A DNA stretch of 55,535 nt from Actinomycetota bacterium (GCA_005888335.1 VAWY01000099.1:1-55535); one strand, 5' to 3'. Shown: positions 10,894 to 20,359, counted from the first letter of the stretch. Translations and numbers: made by a program. Notes: generated from the letters alone by a model not told the origin.

Positions 10894-11513
10894 GAGGTCG
10901 GCACGCTCCCGCCGCGCAGGTCGTGGGCGACGCGGCGGCGCTCCCACTGCTGCAGCCGCCACAGGTCGCGGCGCACCTGCTTGGGATCGACCTGACGGCC
11001 CGGCAGGTGCATGTTGGCGGTGGTGATCAGCCGGCGCTCGTCGCCGGTCAGCGCCATCCACTTGGCCAGGACGTCGTCGGAGTCGGGCAGGCGCGCGCTG
11101 CCGTAGGGCCGGGTCTCGTCGGGGAACTCGACGCAGTACTCGTTGAGCAGCCGGCCGGTCTGCGGCAGGTAGGCGACGATCGGCTTGTGCGGGTAGATCA
11201 GGTAGGCGTAGGGCGCGCCGCCGGCGGCGCGGCCCGACCCGCGGCCCGGGCCGTCGGCCTGGGTGCCCCAGACCCGGATGAAGCCGAGGTCGCGGTACAT
11301 CGCCCACTCCTCGTCGTTGACGCAGGAGCGCAGCAGGGAGCGGGCGCGCTGCTCGGCGCGGCGCTCGCGGCCCGGGTCGTAGCCCTGGGTGGGGTCGTCG
11401 ACGCGCGCGCGGCGGGCGCGGTGGCGCTCGAAGCCCTCGACGAGCCGCGGCATGGCCACCTCCCACAACAGCGCCACGACGACGATGGCGGTGGCGCCGA
11501 GGGCCAGGAGCAT
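10890..11513 (-). CDS. Hypothetical protein with one N-terminal membrane segment
   Basis: 207 residues. Residues about 1-20 (MLLALGATAIVVVALLWEVA) form a transmembrane anchor, followed by a basic stretch and a soluble domain containing DEEWAMYRDLGFIRVWG, a Gly/Arg-rich loop and YLIYPHKPIVAYLPQ. No family recognised. It is translationally coupled to ilvD (4-bp overlap) and begins immediately after the stop of the 82-residue gene, so all three are probably one operon. Confidence 0.75.
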
Positions 11514-11762
11514 CTACCGACCGCCTGCGGCCGGAGGGAAGAAGATCACGCGCTCGGCGTCGCGCGGCACCTCGTCGAAGGAGCGCACGAGCGTCGCCTC
11601 GCGCCGGCCGGCGGTGGTCGCCGTCGGCACGGCGGCCCACAGGCCCTGGTCGAGCTGCGCCCGGAACGCCGCGATGAGCTCGCGCTCTTCGGCGGCGACC
11701 TCGGGATCGCCTTCGGCGAGCAGGATCTCGCCGTGACCGGGCTTCATGCGCAGGAGCTTCAT
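11514..11762 (-). CDS. Small hypothetical protein upstream of ilvD operon
   Basis: 82 residues, soluble, rich in Glu and Ala in its middle (AEGDPEVAAEERELIAAFRAQ), with a C-terminal ERVIFFPPAAGGR. Not recognised. The TAG stop abuts the next start codon. A CATAAT box on the minus strand (about 11772-11777), unusually AT-rich for this genome, lies about 9 nt upstream of the ATG, making this the probable first gene of the operon leading to ilvD. Confidence 0.7.
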   Translation of the reverse strand: MKLLRMKPGHGEILLAEGDPEVAAEERELIAAFRAQLDQGLWAAVPTATTAGRREATLVRSFDEVPRDAERVIFFPPAAGGR

Positions 11763-11825
11763 CGCCTGGCGATTATGACAAAAGGGCGGCGCATGTCGCA
11801 GTGGATCGGAGCAGAATCACGCCAC

Positions 11826-13691
11826 ATGACCGCCCGTCTGTTTTTCTGTCTTGTGGCCGGCCTGCTCGTCGGCGCCCTGGGCGCGCCGGGGATGGCCTCG
11901 GCGGCGTCGCTGGGCTTCGCGCCCCCGATCTTCGTCGACCAGAACCTCGCCGGCGGGGAGCCGCTCGTCACGGCGGATCCCGTCCACGGCACCCTCGTCT
12001 ACACCAGCCACGAGGGCACGACGCACCTCTACCAGCCGGGGCTGGCCACCTCGTCGGTCCTGCCGTTCCTGGTCGGCTACCGCGACCAGGTCAACATGTG
12101 GACGTCCAAGGACGACGGCAAGACCTGGCAGATCGTCAACTACCAGAGCACGGGCTTCGCGACGGACCCGTCGCACAACGTCGGTTTCTCCGATCCCGAT
12201 CTGACCACCGACGCCGGCGGCCGGATCTACAACACGGGCATCGATCTGGCCAACGACGCGCTGTTCTCGTCGGCCGACGGCGGCATCACGTGGGACCGCG
12301 GTACGCCGCAATGCCACAACGGCGACCGGCCGTGGCTGGCGGGCGGCAAGAACGACGAGGTGTTCCTGGCGACCAACACGGTCGAGGACGACCACGAGAT
12401 CTTCCAGTCGACCGACGGCGGCAACACGTGCTCGTCGACCGGCATCAGCGACAGCGGCACGCTGCCGGGCGGAACCTCGTACTCGGGCGACGGCAAGCTG
12501 TATTACGTCCCCGACCGCGACATGCTCGTCGAACCGACGTGCCTCGGCGGCGGCTTCTGCGACAAGGGGCTCGGCGTCTCGACGTGGAAGCGCGGTGACG
12601 CCAAGTTCACGCCGCAGGGCATCGCCTACAACCAGCGCCTCCTCGCCCACTGGCCGGCCATCGCGCTCGACGCCGCCGACACGCTCTACATGGTCTGGGA
12701 CACCGACCCGCGCAAGAACGACGCCGGCGGGTGCGCGAACGAGAACCCCGGCGAAGGGCCGGTGCCGTTCAACGGGGCGCCCGGCTCCCCGCTGCCCAAC
12801 GCGATCCAGTACGCCTCCTCGCACGACCTCGGCAAGACGTGGTCGGCGCCGGTGACGGTCGCGGCCCCGGCCAGCGCGCGCGCCTTCTGGCCGTGGATCG
12901 CCGCCGGCGACGCGGGCAAGGTCTCGATCGTCTGGTACCAGAGCGACAAGGTCGTCGACCTCGACTGCGAGCAGTCGAACATCAGCCTCAAGGCCGCCAC
13001 GATCCTCGGCGCCGACACCGGCAGCCCCGCGATCGACGCCGTCGACGCGGTCGGCCGGCCGATCCACGACAACGGCGTCTGCCAGGGCGGCACGACGTGC
13101 GTCGTGACCGGCCAGGACCGCCGGCTGGGCGACTTCTTCACGAACTCGATCGACTCGCGCGGGTGCGTGTTCGTCGCCTCCGGCGACACGACGAAGGCCG
13201 ATCCCGTCACCGGGAAGGCACGTGCCATCTCACTGCCGATCTTCCTGCGCCAGAACTCGGGCCCGGCGCTGGTCGGCGGCGGCGACTGCTCGGGCGACAC
13301 CGCCAACCTCGGCCTCCCGGCGTCGTCGTCGGGGGCCGGCGGAGGGAACGGAGCGACGGGGACGTCGGGCTCGCGCGGCCACTGCGTCAGCCGGCGCCGG
13401 TTCCGCATCCGGCTGCGCCCCCCGGCGGGCGAACGCCTGAGGAGCGCCAAGCTCTTCGTCGCCGGCAAGCAGGTGTCCATCCGCTCGCGCGGCAAGCTCC
13501 TGCAAACGCTGCGCGGGCGGCGGCTGACACTGCCCATCGACCTGCGCGGTCTGCCCAAGGGCGCGTTCACCGTGCGCGTCGAGGCGGTCACCGTCAGCGG
13601 CAAGCGACTCGTCGACCTGCGCCGCTATCGCACCTGCACTCCGAAGCGCACGCCGCGCTCGCTGCGTCACTCCCTCCGGTCGAGCGGCTGA
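11826..13691 (+). CDS. Secreted Asp-box (BNR/sialidase-fold) repeat protein
   Basis: 621 residues from ATG 11826, which puts a Sec signal peptide at the very N-terminus (hydrophobic residues 5-20, cleavage near ASA). ATG 11793, behind AAAGGG, is an alternative start. Several Asp-boxes (SKDDGKTW, SADGGITW, STDGGNTC, HDLGKTW) mark a beta-propeller as in sialidases. The classic sialidase Arg triad and FRIP motif were not evident, so hydrolase activity is not claimed. A Gly/Ser linker (near residue 505) joins a C-terminal basic beta-sandwich-like domain. Paired cysteines fit an extracellular location. Confidence 0.75.
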   Translation: MTARLFFCLVAGLLVGALGAPGMASAASLGFAPPIFVDQNLAGGEPLVTADPVHGTLVYTSHEGTTHLYQPGLATSSVLPFLVGYRDQVNMWTSKDDGKTWQIVNYQSTGFATDPSHNVGFSDPDLTTDAGGRIYNTGIDLANDALFSSADGGITWDRGTPQCHNGDRPWLAGGKNDEVFLATNTVEDDHEIFQSTDGGNTCSSTGISDSGTLPGGTSYSGDGKLYYVPDRDMLVEPTCLGGGFCDKGLGVSTWKRGDAKFTPQGIAYNQRLLAHWPAIALDAADTLYMVWDTDPRKNDAGGCANENPGEGPVPFNGAPGSPLPNAIQYASSHDLGKTWSAPVTVAAPASARAFWPWIAAGDAGKVSIVWYQSDKVVDLDCEQSNISLKAATILGADTGSPAIDAVDAVGRPIHDNGVCQGGTTCVVTGQDRRLGDFFTNSIDSRGCVFVASGDTTKADPVTGKARAISLPIFLRQNSGPALVGGGDCSGDTANLGLPASSSGAGGGNGATGTSGSRGHCVSRRRFRIRLRPPAGERLRSAKLFVAGKQVSIRSRGKLLQTLRGRRLTLPIDLRGLPKGAFTVRVEAVTVSGKRLVDLRRYRTCTPKRTPRSLRHSLRSSG

Positions 13692-13788
13692 GGTTCCGGG
13701 GTCGCGGTGGGCCGCCTGACCGGGATGGCCCGCCGCGGCGCACCGCGGCCTGTCGCCTGGCACGGCGCCGCCCGCCACCGTCCGCACG
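13692..13788. other. GC-rich spacer with hairpin after the Asp-box gene
   Basis: Contains CCGCGG-CGCA-CCGCGG, a likely terminator stem. No gene seen before the element at 13789. Confidence 0.4.
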
Positions 13789-13956
13789 CTAGTGCCGCGT
13801 CAGGCAACGTTCGCCCCGTTCGGCGGGCGCTCGCCGCGCCTGGCGCCACCCGTCGATCCTCGATGTGGCTGGGCCACACCTTCGGATGACGGTCGACGCC
13901 AGCCACGACGATCGCTCCGCCGGCGACCGGGCGAACGTCACCTGACGCAGCACTAG
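13789..13956 (-). mobile_element. 168-bp palindromic MITE-like element, copy A (inverted)
   Basis: Bounded by CTAG at both ends, with terminal inverted repeats of about 30 bp beginning CTAGTGCYGCGTCAGG. Central hairpin TGTGGC-TGG-GCCACA at 13864-13878. By eye it differs from the reverse complement of copy B at two positions. No internal gene is credible. Its right CTAG supplies the TAG stop codon of yraN. Confidence 0.85.
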
Positions 13957-14327
13957 AACGCCCCCTCGATGTGGTCGAGGCGCGCGAGGCGCCCGCGCGC
14001 GTCGATGACGACGCCGATCGCATCGAACCGCAGATCGTCGGCGCGCGGGCGATCGTGGACCTCGGCGAGGTACGCGAGCGCCATGCGGCGGACCTGCGCC
14101 CGCTTGGCCTCTCCGAGCGCCTCCCAGGGGCTGCCCGGACCGGCGCGACGGGTCTTGACCTCGCAGAAGACCAGCGTCGACGTGCGCGCGTCGTGGACGA
14201 TGAGGTCGATCTCGCCGAAGCGCGTGCGGTGGTTGCGCGCGACCAGAGCGCAGCCTCGCCGCTCGAGGTGTCGCAGGGCGATGTCCTCGCCGGCGCGGCC
14301 GAGACGATGACGCAGGTCCGAGGACAT
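13953..14327 (-). CDS. yraN: YraN family (UPF0102) endonuclease-like protein
   Basis: 124 residues, the family's usual length. Nuclease-like motifs are intact: GEDIALRHLERRG, a FGEIDLIVHD segment with the metal-binding Asp, and FCEVKTRR (ExK). The family has the PD-(D/E)XK-like fold and neighbours comM, dprA and rnhB in many genomes; its cellular role is unsettled. ATG 14327 is chosen because conserved sequence starts there. The stop codon TAG lies in the terminal CTAG of the adjacent element A. It is divergent from comM. Confidence 0.9.
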   Translation of the reverse strand: MSSDLRHRLGRAGEDIALRHLERRGCALVARNHRTRFGEIDLIVHDARTSTLVFCEVKTRRAGPGSPWEALGEAKRAQVRRMALAYLAEVHDRPRADDLRFDAIGVVIDARGRLARLDHIEGAF

Positions 14328-14484
14328 GACGGCGACCGTAAGGGCGCTCGTGTGACAGCGCAGCACGCGATCGCACCAGGACGCGCACGGCTCTGTGCCG
14401 CGCCGCCGGCCGGCCGCAGAACCGCTGCAAACCTGGCACATTTCGCGCGTCACGCGGCACGCGATCGCCCCTACGGTCCAGGCC
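14328..14484. other. Divergent intergenic region, yraN/comM
   Basis: 157 bp with no open gene. It holds the -10-like TACGGT of comM at 14472-14477; I saw no clear -35 box or operator. Confidence 0.4.
14472..14477 (+). promoter_or_regulatory. -10-like TACGGT, 7 nt before comM ATG
   Basis: TACGGT, 7-nt spacer CCAGGCC, ATG 14485, with no Shine-Dalgarno: probable leaderless promoter. Confidence 0.5.
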
Positions 14485-16014
14485 ATGCTCGCCCGCGTGA
14501 ACACGTTCTCGATCGACGGACTCGAGACAAGCCCGGTAACGGTGGAGGTCGACATCCGCCCGGGGCTGCCCGCCTTCTCCGTCGTCGGCCTCGGCGACAC
14601 CGCGATCCGCGAGGCGCGCGAGCGGGTCAAGGCCGCGCTGCTGAACTCCGGGTTCGGCTTTCCGGACCGGCGCATCGTCGCCAACCTCGCGCCCGCGTCC
14701 CTGCGCAAGGGCGGATCGAGCTTCGACCTCCCGATCGCGGTGGGCATCCTCGCCGCCAGCGGCCAGGTGCCGCCCGAGCCGCTGGAAGGCCTCGCGGTCT
14801 TCGGCGAGCTCTCGCTGACCGGCGCCCTGCGCGCGTGCCGCGGGACGCTCGCAGTCGCCCAGGCGGCCCGTGCGCGCGGACTGCAGGGGCTCGTCGTTGC
14901 CCGTTCCCGGGCGCGCGAGGCGGCGCTCGTCGAGGACCTCGCGATCCTCCCCCCTGCGACGCTCCGCGAGGTCGTCGAGGTGCTCAGCGGCGGCGAGGCG
15001 CCGTCGCTCCCGGCGCCCGCGGCGCCCGCCCGTGCCGCCACGCCGAGCGCCACCGACCTCGACTTCCGCGACGTCCGCGGTCACGCGGGCGCGGCCGAGG
15101 CGCTCCGGGTCGCAGCCGCAGGCGGTCACAACATCCTGCTCTCCGGCCCGCCCGGCACCGGCAAGACGATGCTCGCCCGCCGCCTGCCGTCGATCCTGCC
15201 GCCGCTCACGCGCGCCGAGGCGATCGAGGTGACGCGGATCGCCAGCGTCGCCGGAGTGCACCGCGGCGACGGGCTCGTCGAGCGCCGGCCATTTCGCGCT
15301 CCGCACCACACGATCTCGCCGTCCGGGCTGGTCGGCGGCGGCGGCTGGCCGCAGCCCGGCGAAGCAACGCTCGCACACCACGGCGTGCTGTTCCTCGACG
15401 AACTGTCGGAGTTCTCCCGCGTCGCGCTGGAGGCGCTTCGCCAGCCGCTGGAGGACGGCCGGGTGGCGATCGTGCGCGGCCAGCAGACCGCCGTGTATCC
15501 GACGCGGTTCATGCTCGTCGCGGCGACCAACCCGTGCCCGTGCGGCTTCGCCGGCGAGCTCGAGCGCTGCCGCTGCACCGAGACCGACCTCGCCCGGCAC
15601 GCGCGCCGGCTGAGCGGGCCGCTGATGGACCGGATCGACATCACGGTCAACGTCCACCGCCCGTCGGCGGAGGCGCTCGGGGCGAGCCCCGGCACGGAGT
15701 CGGCAAAGATCCGCGCTGCCGTCGTCGAGGCACGCGAGCGCCAGGCCGCGCGCCTGGAGGGCACGGGTGTCGGCTGCAACGCCAACATGGACGCCAAGCT
15801 CGTCCGGAGGGATGCCCCGCTCGACGAGGAGGGCGAGGCGGTGCTTGCCGCGGCCTACGAGCGCACCCAGCTCAGCGCCCGGGGCCACGAGCGCGTCCTC
15901 AAGGTGGCGCGGACCATCGCCGACCTCGCGGGCAGCGATCGTGTGCGCGCCGAGCACGTCGGTCAGGCGCTGACGCTGCGCGGCCAGGAGCGGACGCTTG
16001 AGGTCGTCGCGTGA
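14485..16014 (+). CDS. comM: YifB/ComM family AAA+ ATPase (Mg-chelatase-like)
   Basis: 509 residues, typical for ComM. N-terminal Lon-protease-like domain (VEVDIRPGLPAFSVVGLGDTA...), then the AAA+ core with Walker A GPPGTGKT, Walker B LFLDEL, a sensor-like ATNPCPCG and a C-terminal Mg_chelatase_C region. In Vibrio and Haemophilus ComM is a hexameric branch-migration helicase aiding integration of transforming DNA. It is followed by dprA, the loader of RecA on incoming DNA, so the pair suggests recombination of single-stranded DNA; no uptake machinery is in the window. Confidence 0.93.
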   Translation: MLARVNTFSIDGLETSPVTVEVDIRPGLPAFSVVGLGDTAIREARERVKAALLNSGFGFPDRRIVANLAPASLRKGGSSFDLPIAVGILAASGQVPPEPLEGLAVFGELSLTGALRACRGTLAVAQAARARGLQGLVVARSRAREAALVEDLAILPPATLREVVEVLSGGEAPSLPAPAAPARAATPSATDLDFRDVRGHAGAAEALRVAAAGGHNILLSGPPGTGKTMLARRLPSILPPLTRAEAIEVTRIASVAGVHRGDGLVERRPFRAPHHTISPSGLVGGGGWPQPGEATLAHHGVLFLDELSEFSRVALEALRQPLEDGRVAIVRGQQTAVYPTRFMLVAATNPCPCGFAGELERCRCTETDLARHARRLSGPLMDRIDITVNVHRPSAEALGASPGTESAKIRAAVVEARERQAARLEGTGVGCNANMDAKLVRRDAPLDEEGEAVLAAAYERTQLSARGHERVLKVARTIADLAGSDRVRAEHVGQALTLRGQERTLEVVA

Positions 16015-16045
16015 GCGCCTGGTTTCTCGGTGGGCGGGCCCGACG

Positions 16046-17140
16046 GTGACCGCCGTGCGCGCATGCTTTGCCTGCCTGCGACGGACGTGGCTCGTCGCGC
16101 GGCTGGCAGGAAGAATCGAGTGCGAGCGCCGCGGGCGATCGGGCGAGCTCAGCCTGCTGCTGGCGCTCGGCGACGAGCAGCTGATGCGGGCCGTTCGCGC
16201 GGGCGGGGCCGTGCTCGGCGAGTACCGGACCTTCGACGCCGGCCGCGCCCGCGCGGCGATCCAGCGTGCCGGTCTGGCTGCGGTGTGCCGCCACGACGGC
16301 CGCTACCCGGCTGCGCTGGGCGATCTCCCCGACCCGCCTGCGGTCGTGCACGTCGCCGGCGACCTGGAGCTGTTCATCGCGCTGACCGCTCCCGAGCGCC
16401 CGGCGGTGGCGGTCGTCGGCGCGCGCAAGGCTTCGCCGTACGGGCTGGAGGCCGCACGGTCGTTGGGGCGCGGGCTGGCCGCGGCGGACGTGCCGGTCGT
16501 CAGCGGGCTCGCCCTCGGCGCCGACGCCGCGGCGCACGCCGGCGCGCTCGAGGTGGGCGGGCCGACGATCGCCGTCCTCGCCGGCGCGGCCGAGCGCGCG
16601 TACCCGCGCAGCAAGCGCCGGCTGTACGACGCGGTGCGCCGCCACGGCGCCGTGATCTCCGAGATGCCGCCCGGCTTCACGGGCCACCGGTGGTCGTTTC
16701 CGGCGCGCAACCGCGTCATCGCCGCACTCGCGGGTGTCACCGTGGTCGTCGAGGCGGCGGAGCGCTCGGGGTCGCTGATCACCGCTGAGCTCGCGCGCGA
16801 CCTCGGACGTGACGTCGGCGCCGTGCCGGGGCGCATCACCTCGCCGCTGGCCGCGGGCACCAACGCGCTGCTCAAGGACGGCGCCGCCGTGGTGGCCGAG
16901 CCGCGCGACGCACTGGACCTGGCGTGCGGCGTCGGCCAGTGGACCGAGCGGGACCGCCGCGACCAGGTGCCCGGGCACCTGCGGCCGCTCCTCACCGCGG
17001 TCGCCGACGGCCGCGAAACGCTCGACGCGCTGGTCGCGGCCGGCCACGGCGTGGGCGAGGCGATGGCGGGCCTTGCCGAGCTCGAGGTCCTCGGGCACGT
17101 GCGCCGCGCGGTCGGCGGCCGGTTCGTGGTGGTGGCGTGA
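16046..17140 (+). CDS. dprA: DNA-processing protein DprA (Smf)
   Basis: 364 residues from GTG 16046, chosen because the conserved [12 protein letters not shown] begins there and upstream codons lie in the comM tail. The Rossmann-like core shows [27 protein letters not shown], a [10 protein letters not shown] region and the [17 protein letters not shown] block, ending with [24 protein letters not shown] features. A C-terminal winged-helix-like DML1 segment follows (about residues 300-364). DprA binds ssDNA and loads RecA. It sits 31 bp after comM. Confidence 0.92.
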   Translation: MTAVRACFACLRRTWLVARLAGRIECERRGRSGELSLLLALGDEQLMRAVRAGGAVLGEYRTFDAGRARAAIQRAGLAAVCRHDGRYPAALGDLPDPPAVVHVAGDLELFIALTAPERPAVAVVGARKASPYGLEAARSLGRGLAAADVPVVSGLALGADAAAHAGALEVGGPTIAVLAGAAERAYPRSKRRLYDAVRRHGAVISEMPPGFTGHRWSFPARNRVIAALAGVTVVVEAAERSGSLITAELARDLGRDVGAVPGRITSPLAAGTNALLKDGAAVVAEPRDALDLACGVGQWTERDRRDQVPGHLRPLLTAVADGRETLDALVAAGHGVGEAMAGLAELEVLGHVRRAVGGRFVVVA

Positions 17141-17174
17141 CCGCGCGCGCCCCCGGCGCACCGGGCGCCACGAC

Positions 17175-17180
17175 TACCCT
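17175..17180 (+). promoter_or_regulatory. -10-like TACCCT, 7 nt before thiD ATG
   Basis: TACCCT, 7-nt spacer, ATG 17188, no ribosome site. This would be an internal leaderless promoter just after dprA. Confidence 0.45.
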
Positions 17181-17187
17181 CGACCCC

Positions 17188-18009
<822 letters not shown>

Positions 18010-18055
18010 GCGGCGGCGGCGCGGCCCGGGGGACCGCGGGAGGGAGGACCGCCGG

Positions 18056-18223
18056 CTAGTGCTGCGTCAGGTGACGTTCGCCCCGTCGCCGGCGGAGCGA
18101 TCGTCGTGGCTGGCGTCGACCGTCATCCGAAGGTGTGGCCCAGCCACATCGAGGATCGACGGGTGGCGCCAGGCGCGGCGAGCGCCCGCCGAACGGGGCG
18201 AACGTTGCCTGACGCAGCACTAG
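18056..18223 (+). mobile_element. 168-bp palindromic MITE-like element, copy B
   Basis: CTAG to CTAG, 168 bp, with terminal repeats CTAGTGCTGCGTCAGG and its complement. Central hairpin TGTGGC-CCA-GCCACA at 18134-18148, flanked by TCCGAAGG and the TGGCGCCAGGCG core. It lies end to end with element D, sharing one CTAG at 18220-18223. Together B and D fill the 374 bp between thiD and the next gene. Confidence 0.85.
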
Positions 18224-18383
18224 TACCGGCATTCGCAATTACGCACGGTTCCGGGCGCCGCCGATCACCGCCTGACGCCGCCCGACGACCGGATCATGTG
18301 CCTCGGCACACTTCCGGTCGCCGTGCGGCGTCAGCCGGCGCCGGCGACACCCGGGCGACCGCACGTACTTACGAACACCGGTA
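18224..18383 (+). repeat. 160-bp palindromic element, copy D, abutting copy B
   Basis: Flanked by CTAG on both sides (18220-18223 and 18384-18387). Terminal repeats TACCGGCATTCG / CGAACACCGGTA. Central hairpin TGTGCC-TC-GGCACA at 18297-18310 inside a perfect outer stem CGACCGGA/TCCGGTCG. The ends are unrelated to copies A-C, but the central hairpin is of the same type. The right CTAG contains the TAG stop of the minus-strand gene ending at 18384. Confidence 0.7.
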
Positions 18384-19166
18384 CTAGCGGAACGACCGCG
18401 CGATGCGCAGCGCAGCCGCCTTGGACACGCGTCCCTCGAGCCGGAAGACGACGCCGCCGCGCTCCCACAGCAGCACGTTGCCCGCGACGCGCGTGGACTC
18501 CTCGCGGATCACGCCGCGCGCGTCGGCGTAGATGAAGCCGTGCGGCCGGCCGGCGAGCCACGCCCCCGGCGCCCCCGACACGCGCACGCGCTCGACGGTC
18601 GTCCCGGGCCCGGCCGTCTTCTCGAGGAAGGTGCGCGTGTGCGAGCCGCGGAACTCGGTGACGAGGAGGCGTGGCGGGCCGCGGTAGATCAGCGAGACGC
18701 GGCCGCCCGGCGGCGACGAGGCGAGGAAGACGCGCGGCGGCGAACCGAGCGCGCGCGGCACGCGCACGGAGAAGGGCAACTGGGCGCGGGCGCGCGCGAG
18801 CGTCGCGCGGCGGCCGAGGTCGGCGCCGGGCCGCGCGGACGGCCGCGAGCCCGGGCCGGGCGGCGCCGGGGGCAGCGCGGGCACGGTGCGCACCCGCACG
18901 CTGCGCAGCCCGAGCCAGTCGAGGACGGCGTGCCGGGCGCCGGGAACCGCGGCGATCGCGGCGGCGGGCAGAGCGACGACGCAGGCGATGGCGACGGCGA
19001 GCGCGCGGCGCGAGGGGCGGCGGGCGAAGCGGAACCGCTTCGGGGGCACCGGCGCCACAGCGATCCGCGACCGCACCGCCGCCGCGACGTCGGGCGTCGG
19101 CGGGAACTCGGTCTCGGCGGCCAGCGCCCGCAGCCGCGACTCGAGGACGTCGAAGCGTTCAGCCAT
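18384..19166 (-). CDS. Membrane protein paired with ECF sigma factor (putative anti-sigma/regulator)
   Basis: 260 residues: a cytosolic N-terminal part (about 50 residues), one transmembrane segment (about residues 54-75, LAVAIACVVALPAAAIAAV) and an extracytoplasmic domain to the C-terminus. It lacks the HxxxCxxC zinc motif of ZAS anti-sigma factors. Its ATG overlaps the end of the ECF sigma gene by 8 bp, which is the usual layout for a cognate anti-sigma factor, and this is the main reason for the call. The TAG stop is contributed by the CTAG edge of element D. Confidence 0.6.
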   Translation of the reverse strand: MAERFDVLESRLRALAAETEFPPTPDVAAAVRSRIAVAPVPPKRFRFARRPSRRALAVAIACVVALPAAAIAAVPGARHAVLDWLGLRSVRVRTVPALPPAPPGPGSRPSARPGADLGRRATLARARAQLPFSVRVPRALGSPPRVFLASSPPGGRVSLIYRGPPRLLVTEFRGSHTRTFLEKTAGPGTTVERVRVSGAPGAWLAGRPHGFIYADARGVIREESTRVAGNVLLWERGGVVFRLEGRVSKAAALRIARSFR

Positions 19167-19728
19167 CGCGCTCCTCCACGGCCGCCCGTAGGCGCTGCAA
19201 GGCGCGCGAGAGGCGCGACTTGACGGTCCCCGGACGGCAGCCGAGGACCGCGGACATCTCGGTCTCGGACAGGTCGAGGAAGTAGCGCAGGTAGACGACC
19301 TCGCGGTCGCGCTCGGCCAGCGTGCCCAGCGCGCGCCGGAGTCCCGCGTCGCGCTCGGCCAACAGCACCACGGACTCGGGCGACGGCGCGGCCAGACTCA
19401 ATCCGGCCGCACCGGCGGCCCCCACCGCCTGCTCGGCCGCCCGCAGCTCGAGGCGCACCCGCCGGCCCGCCGACCGGCGCCGGTTGCGCGCCTCGTTGGC
19501 GACGATCTGCAGCAGCCACGGGCGCCACGGCGCGCCCGGGCGAAAGCGGCCGAGCGCCCGGTGCGCCTTGACGAACGCGTCCTGTGTCGCCTCCTCGGCG
19601 TCCGCGGCGCTGCCCGCGAGCACGCATGCCGTGCGGAAGGCGATGCCCGCGTGGCGCTCGACCAGCCGCTCGTAGGCCGCGGTATCCCCGTTGCGGGCGC
19701 GCATCACGAGCTCGCCGTCCTCGTCCAC
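19159..19728 (-). CDS. ECF-type RNA polymerase sigma factor
   Basis: About 189 residues from GTG 19728 (ATG 19704 is an alternative). Region 2 shows AYERLVERHAGIAFRTACV, DAEEATQDAFVKAHRAL and RPWLLQIVANEARNRRR; region 4 has LAERDREVVYLRYFLDLSETEMSAVL and GTVKSRLSRAL. Only regions 2 and 4 are present, as expected for ECF (group 4) factors responding to envelope signals. It is followed at once by a one-pass membrane protein that probably controls it, and preceded by a secreted protein gene. Confidence 0.88.
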   Translation of the reverse strand: MDEDGELVMRARNGDTAAYERLVERHAGIAFRTACVLAGSAADAEEATQDAFVKAHRALGRFRPGAPWRPWLLQIVANEARNRRRSAGRRVRLELRAAEQAVGAAGAAGLSLAAPSPESVVLLAERDAGLRRALGTLAERDREVVYLRYFLDLSETEMSAVLGCRPGTVKSRLSRALQRLRAAVEERDG

Positions 19729-19762
19729 CGAGGGCAGTACACCGCCCGCGGCGGTCGCGTTC

Positions 19763-20359
19763 CTAGGAGCGCCGTCTCCGCCGGCGGACGACGAAGCCGA
19801 CCGCCCCGGCCAGCCCCAGGCCGAGCGCGACCATGGGCCGGGCGTCCAGCCCGCCTCCTCGGCCGACGCGCACGTCGGCCGGCGGCTCGACCACCTCCGG
19901 CGGGAGCGCGCCCTCTCCGCTCGCCTCGGCGCGCGTGCCCGCCGGCGCAGGCCTTCGCATCGCCGCGGCCGCCAGCGGCCGGAGGTCGCGCACCGCACGG
20001 CGAAACACCCGCCGCGCCGTGCCGGCCAGCCGGGTCCAGCGCTCGACGCCGTTGGACTCGTCGACCGTGCGCAGCAGGCCGCGCTTCGGAACGTAGTCCG
20101 CGTACCAGCGGCCGACGTTGCGATCCCTCCCGGCGCCCACGGTGAAGCGCAGCCGGTAGAAGGCCGAGCGATGCGAGGGCGCCGTCGCGACGAACCCGTC
20201 CTCCATCATCGACTCGTCGTGCGGGACGCGGGCGGTGACATCCCGGCAGCCGCCGGCGCCGCACGCGAGCACCTGCGAGATCTCCTTCGCCCCCGCGATC
20301 CCCGGGGCGCCCACAAGCACCACCACCGTCAAGCCGACCACCACGCCAACCGTTCTCAT
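19763..20359 (-). CDS. Secreted, C-terminally membrane-anchored hypothetical protein
   Basis: 198 residues. N-terminal signal peptide (MRTVGVVVGLTVVVLVGAPG..., cleavage near AGA), an extracellular domain with a CGAGGC pair of cysteines and HRSAFYRLRF, a Pro/Glu-rich stalk, then a C-terminal hydrophobic helix ending in RRRRRRS, i.e. a tail anchor with a cytoplasmic stop. There is no LPxTG sortase motif. It lies 34 bp upstream of the ECF sigma gene and may belong to the same envelope-sensing unit. Function unknown. Confidence 0.7.
   Translation of the reverse strand: MRTVGVVVGLTVVVLVGAPGIAGAKEISQVLACGAGGCRDVTARVPHDESMMEDGFVATAPSHRSAFYRLRFTVGAGRDRNVGRWYADYVPKRGLLRTVDESNGVERWTRLAGTARRVFRRAVRDLRPLAAAAMRRPAPAGTRAEASGEGALPPEVVEPPADVRVGRGGGLDARPMVALGLGLAGAVGFVVRRRRRRS

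Noticed and set aside
11826..13691. Calling the Asp-box protein a sialidase
   Set aside because: Asp-boxes occur in many propellers; the FRIP motif and Arg triad of sialidases were not seen.
18106..18220. Short open frames inside the 168-bp elements (A, B, C)
   Set aside because: Both strands of a palindrome give mirrored frames with no start signals and no protein-like composition; the conserved feature is the inverted-repeat structure.
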